Shown: positions 22,250 through 31,608 of the stretch, one piece after another
How the letters are laid out: the number at the start of each line of letters is the position of its first letter
How positions within the stretch are numbered: position 1 is the first letter of the stretch
Origin: Euryodendron excelsum
Lineage: Eukaryota; Streptophyta; Magnoliopsida; Ericales; Pentaphylacaceae
DNA: 64,000 nt
Direction: 5' to 3'
NCBI GenBank assembly: GCA_033060915.1
Contig: CM065377.1
Location: 37,970,183 to 38,034,182, forward strand
Position numbers and translations under genes: made by a program
The notes under the pieces: generated by a model
Told to the model about the DNA's origin: nothing
Seen by the model: the letters and a program-made list of their open reading frames with translations, nothing else
Database searches by the model: none

Positions 22250-22960
22250 TAAAGATTTGACTCAGCTTGGAAGATTTGAAAAGATTAGATTTTAGGAGAT
22301 GTTCGCATTAGGAAAAGTCCGATTTAGGAAAGTTTCGAATTAGGAAAGTTTCATTTTTGAAAAGTTTCAAATTAGGAAAGTTTTGAATTAGGAAAGTTCG
22401 GAACTTAAGAAAGTTTCAACTTTAGGAAAGTTTTGAAAATTGGAATGTTTCGTTTTAAGAAAGGTTTTGAAATAGGAAAGTATTGAATTTAGAAATGTTT
22501 TGAATTAAGAAAGTTTTGAGTTTAGAAAAGGTTTAGAATTTGGAAAGTTTCAAGTTAAGAAAGTTTTGAATTTTGGAATGTTTTGAAAAAGAGAAGTTTT
22601 GAATTTGGAAAGTTTTGAAAACAAGGAAGTTTTGAAAATAAGAAAGTTTTGAGTTTAGAAAATTATAGATTTGGAAAGATGTTGAAGTTTTGGAAAGTTT
22701 AGAATTTTGGAGAGATTTAGGTTTAAAAAGATTTAACTTGAGAAAGTTTCAAATTTAGAAAGTTTTGAATTTGGAAAGATTTAAAATTTAGAAAGTTTAA
22801 GGTTTAGACAGTCTTAGAGTTTTAGAAAATCTTGAGATTAAGAAAGGTTTGAATTTAGGAAAGGTTTGGAAACCTAATGTTTAAAGAAAGATTTGAAAGT
22901 TTTAGGAAATTTAAGATTTAGGAAAGTGGAAGTTTAGGAAGGATTTGAATTAGGAAATAA
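22250..22960 (-). repeat. Short-period GAAAGTTT array in S2
   Basis: About 40 loosely spaced (15-18 base) units of the form TTAGGAAAGTTTTGAA. Related arrays lie at 34340-34830, 47870-48240, 52330-52760 and, inverted, 62200-62760. On the transcribed strand they are pyrimidine-rich and sit inside the predicted leader intron. Confidence 0.7.
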
Positions 22961-23517
22961 TTGGATTAGGATGGAATTGGATTTGGTTTCTAAAAGCAAA
23001 TGTTTGATTTTGTTTCCAAAAATGGAGGATTGGATTGGGTTTCCTAAACAGGAATATTTGATTTGGCAAGGATTTGGAAAGGGAGATTCTAGAAACTCTA
23101 GATTTGGAAAATTATAGTTTTGACGTAGAAAAGAGGTTTTGGAAACGTGTATAGTTTTGGGTGTGAAAATAAGAGATTTTGGAAACCTAGGTTTGGGGCA
23201 AAGTTTGAAAATCATGTTTTTGGAAAGAAAATTAGGGTTTCCTAATTGTGGGTTCTAGGGCTTGACTTGGGCTCTAAGGAAAGAGTTTTTGGAAAGTGCA
23301 TTTTTGGAAAGTGAATTTAGAAAATATTTTTAGAAAGTGAATTTTGAGGAGAAAGAGTTTTTGAAAAGGAGTTGAAAAAGGAAGCTTTGAAAAATAGATT
23401 TTTGGAAGGAAGTTTTTGAAAACAATTTTGAAGAGGAGAGTTTTAGGAAAGTATGTTGAAAGAGATTTTTTAGGAAAAGATTTGAAAAGAAAGTTTTTGG
23501 AAGGTATGAAAACATCT

Positions 23518-23572
23518 CACTTCCCTAAAGCGATTCTAGCCATAAGAAGGCTAGAACCACTTTAAGAAAGTG
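23518..23572 (-). other. 24-bp-stem hairpin in S2
   Basis: Arms 23518-23541 and 23549-23572 (CTAAAGCGATTCTAGCC against GGCTAGAACCACTTTAAG within longer arms) around a 7-base loop. Twenty pairs are Watson-Crick. All four mismatches would be G-U pairs in the minus-strand (element-sense) RNA. A second hairpin of the same type follows at 23628-23690. Confidence 0.65.
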
Positions 23573-24385
23573 ATTTTGGAAAGCAATAAGATTTGAAAAT
23601 ATAGACCAAAAAGGTCACTTTTAATGTAACACTTTCCTAAAGCAACTCTAGCCATGGAATGGCTAGAATCACCCTAGAATTGTGGTTTTGAAAATAAGTT
23701 TTTGAAAAAGAGATTTTGATGCAATTTTGAAAACAAGTTTGAAAACGATTTTGAAAACGAGTTTAAAAATGAATTTTGGAAGATGCAAGACTATGATATG
23801 CACAATGCAATTTGGGGTCGTGAACATACAAGGCTAAGGCTTCACCACATAATCAAGGGGGCCGGACCCACGTGGTCTCTGGTTAGACTAGAAGAAAGCC
23901 CCCGATACGGTGACTCTCCAATAGCCCAATCCTACACATGGACCACGAATCCCCTTGTTTCAAGCATGCAAAGAAAGGGGGGGAAAGAGATGAGGGATTA
24001 AAATAGAGAAAACCCAAGTGGGTTAGGGGAGAGAAGAGAGAGGGGGGTAGTGCAGAAATTTAAATAGGGAGCCTACCGTATGTCTTGTTTATTTTGCACG
24101 CCGTGCTGTCTTCGGTCTTTGTCTTGATCTTCACCTTCAGTCTTCAAGAGTTGTCTTCAAGCTTTGGATTGCAGATCCTCAAGTCTTCAAAGGATGGTTG
24201 AAGGCTAGTGTATGAGTGTATGGGGGTGTGTATGAGTGTATAAGAGGCTAGGGTTTGTGCAAGGTGGCTAGGGTTTGGGAAACTTAGGGAAGCTAGGGTT
24301 TTTGGAGGTGCTCGAGCTCTGTATATCGAATTATATGATTTTTAGGTTGAGTTTGCGGATCCTCTTCACGTTGAATGAGGCTCTG

Positions 24386-24393
24386 TATTTATA
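24386..24393 (-). promoter_or_regulatory. TATA box of S2
   Basis: TATAAATA on the minus strand, with palindromes GGCGCCACTAGGAGCGGCGCC near 24450 and the perfect dyad at 24485-24507 upstream. Confidence 0.72.
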
Positions 24394-24484
24394 GAGGTTG
24401 GACAACACTGGCGCCTGTTGTAGTGGCGCTAGGCCAAATTTTATACTGGCGCCACTAGGAGCGGCGCCAGGCCATTTTTTGGCT

Positions 24485-24507
24485 TGGCGCCACTAATAGT
24501 GGCGCCA
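24485..24507. promoter_or_regulatory. Perfect palindrome upstream of the S2 TATA box
   Basis: Arm TGGCGCCACTA, central A, then its exact complement. Compare S1 at 16095-16117. Confidence 0.68.
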
Positions 24508-24868
24508 GCCAATTAGGAAATGTTTAAGGTCGGCAAGCAACGTATCTTTGACTAGATTTGGGCGCCTGTACTAGTGATTACCATGCAATTTTTAGCTTGG
24601 CTTCACTAGGAGTGACTCCGAAAAGTTCGGGAATGATTTGAAGGAGCCGGGAATGACCTGGAAGGCCGAAAAAGAGTAGGAACACTTAAAATAGTGACCT
24701 GGAGGTATTTGACTTGAGAAATGAGGATAAGATGGGTCGGAGAGGTTGACCGAGCCTTTAGGGGCAAAATGGTCAATCGAACCGGGAAACTACCGGGACA
24801 GACTCGGACTGTTCTGGAAGAAGACTTGGGATTTGAAAACATTATTTAGAATGTCCCCAAAGGTTTTC

Positions 24869-25240
24869 GGTTTGATTCCCAGAGTCGGTGTGGTTGGAAA
24901 AGGTGACCGGCCCACCAGGGGCAAAACGGTCATTTTGTACCGGGTTTGCCAGAACTGACTCGGAATGATCCGGAAAGGTAAAGGAAGGTTGAGAAAACTA
25001 TAAAAAGTAGTCTCAAGAGGTTACCGGTTTGATACCCAGAGCTGGTGTGGTCGAAGAAGGAGACCGGCCCTCCAGGGGCAAAACGGTCATTTTGTACCAG
25101 GTTGGCCAGAACTGACTCAGAATGATCCGGAAAGGTAAAGGAAGGTTGAGAATACTATAAAAAGTATTCTCCGGATATTACCGGTTTGATACCCAGAGCC
25201 GATGTGGTTCCCGGGGCATTCGGATGCCTAGGGGCAAAAT
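24869..25240. repeat. 157-bp tandem duplication in the S2 U3
   Basis: GGTTTGATWCCCAGAG recurs at 24869, 25026 and 25183. Each unit continues through GGGGCAAAACGGTCATTTTG and GACTCGGAATGATCCGGAAA. S1 has two such starts, so S2 gained one unit. Confidence 0.85.
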
Positions 25241-25452
25241 GGTCATCTTGACCAGAAAGTCTCGGAAAAGGTCCAAAGGATAGTTTGGTCATTTTTCACC
25301 AAAGTGGGTTAACAGACACTGGTGTTGACCTGGGTTTTAAGTGTTTCTGCCACTCTAACGGCGGTTGTCGTGACACAGGGGTTTGTTGCTAATTCCTTAT
25401 AAGGACCTATTTGTGAGTATTTCCGCTACTCTAACGGTTTTGTGAGTAGTTT

Positions 25453-26240
25453 CGCTACTCGGACCGTCTCGAGGAATAAACTATCTCGAGAGGGGGATTG
25501 GAAAGGGGTCTTATCATCTCCGAAGAGACGCGCCTGGATTGGAATCGTCTCAAGGAATAAACTGTCTCGAGAGTGGGATTGGAAAGGGAACTTATTGTCT
25601 CCGAAGAGACGTGCCTGGATTGGAACCGTCTCAAGGAATAAATTGTCTCGAGAGTGGGATTGGAAAGGGGTCTTACCGCCTCCGAAGAGACGTGCCTGGA
25701 TTGGAACCGTTTCGAGAAATAAACTGTCTCGAGAGTGGTATTGGAAAGGGGTCTTACCGTCTCTGAAGAGACGTGCCTGGATTGGAACCATCTCGAGGAA
25801 TAAACTGTCTTGAGAGTGGGATTGGAAAGGGGTCTTAGTGTCTCCGAAGAGACGTGCCTGGATTGGAACCGTCTCGAGGAATAAACTATCTCGAGAGTGG
25901 GATTGGAAAGGGGTCTTACCGTCTCCGAAGAGACGTGCCTGGATTGGAACAGTCTCGAGGAATAAACTATCTCGAGAGTGGGATTGGAAAGGGGTCTTAC
26001 CGTCTCTGAAGAGACGTGCCTGGATTGGAACCATCTCGAGGAATAAACTGTCTCGAAAGTGGGATTGGAAAGGGGTCTTATCGTCTCCGAAGAGACGCTC
26101 CTGGATTGGAACCGCCTCCAGGAATAAACTGTCTCGAGAGTGGGATTGGAAAGGGGACTTATCGTCTCTGAGGAGACGTGCCTGGAGTGGAACCGTCTCG
26201 AGGAATAAACTGTCTCGAGAGAGGGATTGGAAAGGAAAGG
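25453..26240. repeat. 81-bp minisatellite in the S2 U3
   Basis: CCTGGATTGGAA or a variant recurs at 25533, 25614, 25695, 25776, 25857, 25938, 26019, 26100 and 26181: nine units of exactly 81 bases. Each unit holds two inverted-repeat pieces, CGTCTCCGAAGAGACG and GTCTCGAGGAATAAACTG...CGAGAG. Because 81 is divisible by three, long false ORFs exist on both strands. Confidence 0.92.
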
Positions 26241-27934
26241 GCAATGCCCCTAAGGGCATTTTGGTCATTTTGTCTCTATTTGGGCCTGACAGGCTCGCGA
26301 AGCAATGGACAGACGAGATTTGGACCTAGAGAATTGGTTTCGATTGGAATATGCCCACAATGACTTGAAAACAAGTCTGGACGGAGTGTAGACTGCCGAG
26401 CGGTCAGAAATGGGGTGCTTACAACAGGTTCACTCTTAAGGAGTAGGATATTTTCCGTCGGAGCTTTGGTCATATTGTATCATTACTCATAGTGCGGTTG
26501 GTGCCTAGGTTGATTGAGGCAGTCCTTCTATTTTAGTGTCCCAGTTTGAGCCTCTTTCAATTTGGAGAATGTGAGATAACCCCTACCTCGCATGAGTATG
26601 ACTGTCTCCTAGGTTTAGCGAAAGGTCTTTCACAGCTAATAGCTCCGATTTTCCACAGAGGTTTCTTTCCTCCGATCTCATCTTAGTTGGGCATAGTACG
26701 CCCTGCTTTGGGTTTGGACTTCATTCTAGAGTTTCCCTTCATACCTGCCGAATTCTTGCTTTCCCGATTTGAGTTCGTTCACAGTAGGGAACCTTTCCCA
26801 GGGATTTGGCATACTCCAGACCACTAGTTCCGCTTAAAGATGAACGCTCTTGCTTTGCTTCTACTTGGGGTCCTAGTTTTTCCTAGGGAGGATTGTTCAA
26901 TTGGTGAGAGATTAAGCGCTTTGCTTTTTCGGATCCGGCAAGGATGGTCTAATGCCCTAATGGTCATAGGTGAGACTTATGTCAGTTTCACTCGTTTGTA
27001 GCGGGGTGCAGATTTCAGTTTTTAAGGCTATGTGGCTCTTTTCTAGTTGTGGATGATTTGCCATTTGTTCCCGCAACATTTGCCTTGGCTAGTTTGGTAT
27101 CCCACGGTGGATCATGTCTGTGCTTTTGTAGAGGCTCAGTAATCTATCATGGTGGATGAGAGTTTTCCTACTGCCCTCGAGGATTGGACGACTTTTCTCC
27201 AGGAGAGACGCGCTGGAGATGTCATGTGTTTTGTGGGTTTGTGTAACCAGGATCATTTGAGGGTATGGACTTCATATAGGATCTTTGTTTCGATAGTGTG
27301 TTTGCGAGGAGTTGCTCCTTTATTTGGAATCAGAGTTCTCCGCCAGCTGGGGTTGTCACAAGATATTCCACATACAGGGGTTACTAATGAGCTCGATCTA
27401 TTCTTTGACACTGTAATCCCAATCGAGCTAGTGCAAAGGGTGGTAACCATATGGCGCGCCCTGACTTCTCATGATGACATAAAAGGTCCTTTTCCAGAAG
27501 AACCGAAGATAACTGAAGCTTACAGGAGCTGGTTTAGGAGGTATGTACTCGGGGATGCCGGGATCCATGATCCGCTTTTTGAGGTTCCAGGTCCTGCTGT
27601 GGGGCACACCAACTTCCTTGCGGTTGTGATTGTCCAGGAGCGCCGTCATTGGAGGCATTCTAATATGTTGTTGAGAAAGGCGACAATACAGTTGTAAGCC
27701 CGCAAGACGAAGATTGAGTCCTTAAGGGCACAGTTGGCTAAGGCTATGCGCAGCGAGGACAGTCCCGATGCTTTTCACAGGCGGAAGTAGTTACATAAGG
27801 CTCATATAGTGGTTCTTCAGTCTATTGAGGTGGCTATTGGTGACCAGGCTAATCCTATTCCCTCATCTGGTTCTTCTTCGGATGATGATGGGAGTCACTT
27901 TATTTTGGCCTCCCGCCGCCCGTCTAGGGTTTGA

Positions 27935-29690
27935 TTGCGTCCCTGAGTTCCTGTACTTTTAAAACAATAGCTTTTTAGTTTTGTTATTTAAAACAAAATG
28001 ACCTTGTATCATTATTGGCTGTTTTGGCCTCTAAAGAGGCTTTTTCTTGCATGGTTAGCACAATATCATATATTTCTTTTCATTAAATGACAGGTATAAA
28101 TATTTTTTGCAAAATTTCTTGTCTTCTTTTGTGGCGCTTGGTTGATCTCGAGAATACCCTCACATGTATTTATCTATTTTGAGATTCAAGCAGGTGTTTT
28201 GGGCTTGTGCCAATGTCTTATATCCTTGGGATGATGCCTCTTTTGTGGGACCTCGTTATTTTTCTGGTCGCGCCCTTTTTCACATCAGGGTGTCTTAGCA
28301 TATACTCCCCATTCTTGATGGACTTACATCCTCTGACCGTTGTTCTTTAATCTCGCTTTCTATAAGGTTGGTGTTTGGGGTTTTCTAGCTTGAGCTCTCC
28401 CCCTTTTCACCCTACTCCGACAATGGCTTTGAGCAACGACTTTCATAGCTATTAGCACAGTGATAGGTAGCTAGGCCCTCAATCCAAGGAGACTTTCCTT
28501 TGGACCGTAACGTAGACTGGGTTCATGGGTTGAAATGAAAAGATTTATAGGCACAAAACTATTATCTTCAACTGAGGCTGCATAAGACCTAGAGTTATTC
28601 TTGGTGATAAAATCTGCCGCTGTGAATACCATGTTGTCCATGTGTTATTGTCACTTTGTCCAAACTTATTTAGACTAAGCAAATTTTTTTTGATTTGAAA
28701 GGACTTTTCTTTGGACCATAATGTGGGCCAAGTTATGGGGTGCTTGAAAGGAGGGATAAAGGCTCAAAATCGTATCTACTTGGCTTATAAGAAACCAAGA
28801 TCACTTTTGGCAAGCATCCCTTGTCGCTTTTTGAGTGTTTTGATAAAATGAACTGGCTTTCTTGTAATTCTTTTGTCCTTTATTAGGATCTTTGGTTAGT
28901 ACTTGTCTCTTTTTCTTTCTTTTTTTTTTTATAGCTAATCTCATGCTTCCTTTCTAGCATTCACTCTGCTTTCTCGACTTTGAGAGATATACTCATGTCT
29001 TTGCCTTAACCCCGTGTGGGCAGTGATCATTGAGTTGGTTTTTTGAAAAGGAACGCAAACAGCTCAAATGGCCTTTGCAATGGTCATCTTTTGACTGTAT
29101 GGTAGAAGAAATTAGGGCCTCTCTTTATTTCTAGTAAAATTGTTTAGTTTGTAAAGCTCGGCTTGAAGTTCCAATGACATCTTTCGGATGACAACTATTG
29201 ATGTATGGGCTCATTCACTACCGATATTTGCTCCAGTATGCAAGACGCAACTCTGGCTTAGGTTTTTGACCAAGAAACGCCTTCGGCTCTAGTGGGTTAT
29301 GCAAAAGGAATCATTTACTTTTTGCGAGGGGATAGAATAGTGGCTCCTCTTCCTTTTGGTAGCCCAGCTACCCATCGTTTAGCTCAAATGCTATTCAAGT
29401 GTTGCTTTTTAGGTAAATTTCACATTCTCGAATTGGATTTGCTCTGTCTCTTTTTAAGAGTTTCTTGCTTTGGGCGGGCTGCTAATGCTATCACACTCAC
29501 CAAGCAGGGTTATTGGTTGAAGAGTAATTTCCTGGAAGCACTCCACCATTCATAAGAATATAGAAGAAAATTGTTATTATCTCATTAAAAAAACTTTAAC
29601 ATGGCACGAGTTTATTAAATGAAACATGCAAATTAAGGATAAGAAATGTACAAGGATAAAAAGAAAGTGGATGAACTTTGGAAGACATCC
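27935..29690. other. Convergent spacer of RE2
   Basis: Non-coding, homologous to 6300-8095 of RE1. Two copies of the ggaccRtaaYgtRggc block (28505, 28716) and the gcctctctttatttc stretch (29110) are kept. A short open frame at 29292-29555 has no recognisable product. Confidence 0.55.
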
Positions 29691-29699
29691 CTCCCTTGC

Positions 29700-30215
29700 A
29701 GGCTCTTGGTCCACAGCCCTCAGTAGGGTTTAGAAATTGTGCCAACCTCTTCAGTGTCAAACTCATTGAGTGTAGGGTAGACAGGCAAATCTTCCAAGGG
29801 GTGGTTAAGGTTGGTGCAGTTATTAATTTATTTTTCCTTCATTTCTTCGTATTAATGAGCGAGGTCACCCTCTGTAAAATCGAATGGTGCCGTTGGCAGC
29901 TTGGGCTCAACCAATCCTTAACCCATATCTTCGTAGTTGTACTCGGTTGCAGGCTAAAGATTCTTGGCTAGAAGGGCTTCCACCTTGGCATATTTGGGGT
30001 ACATGAATTCTTCTCACCATCCATCGGCAATAGGGATCTCCCCTATGAATTTTTCGATTGACTAATGGGCGATGGTGTCTACTTTGTTAGCCATCGGTTC
30101 TGGAGCAGTAAACAGTGGTGTGCTTTTACTTCCTTTTGGAGTAATGATGAGTTGAATGTGTTTTTAATTCCTGTGGAATAGGGGAAAGAGAGAGGAAAAC
30201 AAAAAAAGGCAAAGA
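29700..30215 (-). pseudogene. gag: RE2 gag remnant (C-terminal tail only)
   Basis: The minus strand is homologous to the acidic gag tail at 8096-8470 of RE1: the region around cccatatcttcgtagttgtactcggt (29922) matches cccatgtcctcatagttaaactcagt, and cttggcatatttggggtacatgaattc matches ccttggtatatctagggtgtagaaattc. The gag domain and zinc knuckle are missing. The sequence jumps near 30090 to what looks like gag 5' flank, with a pyrimidine-rich (minus strand) tract at 30181-30215 like the gag acceptor. RE2 cannot make Gag. Confidence 0.6.
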
Positions 30216-31600
30216 ACAAGTGTTAGCACCCATTTTGGCCACTCGGCGATCTCCGGCCCGACCGGAAGCACCTCCAAATCAACACAAGCATATTTAAGCC
30301 CAAACCGGCTTCCCAGATCCAATCCAAAAATTTCAACCACTTCGTGGGCCCACTGGGCCCATTAGAGACAAAATGATTGAAATGCCCCTGTTGCATTAGC
30401 CAGTCTAATCCAGACCGGCACATCTTTCATAAGACGATAAGTCCATTCAAATCCAAAGTCAAATCCATTTGTCCCATCATTCGAGAAAGTTGATCCCTCA
30501 TTGACGGTAAGACCATTCAATCCAGCATGGCATGCTCACCGAGAAAGTTTATTCCTTATATTGGTAAAGCCCTTTTCACACTCATCTCTAAAAAATACCT
30601 AAGTCCCCGAGATGGAAGAGCAACTCACTTTTAGCGCCTGTTAGCCTACTAATGTAGAATGTCCACTAATCTGACACGTTCTTTGAGAAAGTACAAACCC
30701 CTCAAGAACAGAAGACCGTCTAAGTCTAGCATGTTCTCTGAGAAAGCATAAACCCCTTAAGAACAAAAGACTGCCCCAATTCGGCACGACCTTCGAGAAA
30801 ATTTATCCCTCAAAGTGGTAAGACCCTTTCAAGCTTATCCACTGAGAAAGTACCAATTTCTCGGACAGAAGTCTAAACCAAATCTTGACCGGTCAACACC
30901 AACGCCTGCTAGCCCGTCCAGTTAAAAATGACCATTTTGCCCCCAACAAGCCCAACACATTCTTTGAAAAAGTACCAAGTCCTCAGAATGGTAAGACCAC
31001 CTTCCAAAGCCATTTCTAGATGGTCTGGCATGTCCAGTGCCATCCAGTTAACCCTGGTCCTTTCTCGAAGCTTTCTCGGTCAAAATGACCATTTTGCCCC
31101 TAGGCATCCAAATGCCCTAGGAAACCACACCAGCTCTGAGTATCAAACAAGTAATACCCCAGTCAACTCTGGTTAACCCCAGTCAACTTTGGTCAACCCA
31201 GTCAACCCGATCAAATCTGGTCAATCTTGGTCTACGTCAGAACTCTCGGGATGAGGTGACTGCCATTCGGTCACTCCCTTTAACCATACTGACTTTGGGA
31301 ATCAAACCGGCAACCTTTGGGACACTTTCCAGAGTATCCCCTTCCATTTCTTGTGGGGCCCCGTTGTTCGGCAGCTTTCGTTTTCAAACCAGAACCTCCC
31401 TACTCCACTTCCGGTGAAGCATGACCATTCTTTAGTCGTGCTCCACTATAACCCCCCAGTATCGGTTACGAATCGACTAGCCCCATATCTAGCCTTTTTT
31501 TAAGCCCTAATTAAACCTTCTTGTGCCACTCTTAGTGGCGTACGACCAACATTAAGCCATGTGCCACTAAGAGTGGCGCGACACTCTCCCATTTTTGCAC

Positions 31601-31608
31601 TATAAATA
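31601..31608 (+). promoter_or_regulatory. TATA box of I1
   Basis: TATAAATA on the plus strand, with dyads GTGCCACTCTTAGTGGCGTA (31534) and GTGCCACTAAGAGTGGCGC (31561) upstream. Confidence 0.72.

Larger units (their letters stand above)
21194..26423 (-). mobile_element. Solo LTR S2 (5230 bp)
   Basis: Starts TGTCGCGCCCAG and ends GGGGTGCTTACA, with no internal region. It interrupts the RE2 antisense ORF after codon 16. It is longer than S1 and S3 because its U3 holds an extra 157-bp repeat unit (24869-25190) and a nine-unit 81-bp array. The TATA box lies at 24386-24393 (minus). Confidence 0.88.
21146..27934 (+). pseudogene. RE2 antisense ORF, DUF7745-like protein (split by S2, many stops)
   Basis: Two parts, 21146-21193 and 26429-27934, join in frame once S2 and one copy of its duplicated site are removed, giving about 517 codons. 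The start MVDARVMARLRVWYDG leads into segments typical of DUF7745 proteins: LIVRLVPRLIEAVLLF (about 26486), FQFGECEITPTSHEYDCLLG (about 26555), the LLLGVLVFP type (about 26860), then GWSNALMVIGETYVSFTR (about 26942). From 27149 the frame is open for 182 codons. The C-terminus is coiled-coil-like and Ser/Asp-rich, ending ASRRPSRV. About ten premature stops occur, all TAG or TAA, with no frameshift that I can find. The protein's role is unknown to me. It is antisense to gag, in the slot where Tat elements carry extra ORFs. Confidence 0.72.

Noticed and set aside
21647..23515. Many Phe/Ser/Asn-rich minus-strand ORFs in S2 (and similar ones in S1, S3, RE1, RE3)
   Set aside because: They translate the purine/pyrimidine-biased short repeats of the LTR intron; composition-driven, with no domain.
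25453..26240. Regular direct repeats suggesting a CRISPR array
   Set aside because: Units are tandem without unique spacers and lie in a plant LTR.
25426..26329. Long open frames on both strands (280 codons minus, 163 and 123 codons plus) with repeated peptide units
   Set aside because: They arise from the 81-bp minisatellite in the S2 U3: 81 is a multiple of three, so any stop-free unit stays open. No family resemblance, and they lie in an untranscribed LTR part.
29292..29555. 87-codon plus-strand ORF in the RE2 spacer
   Set aside because: No recognisable domain and no matching frame in RE1 or RE3; likely chance.
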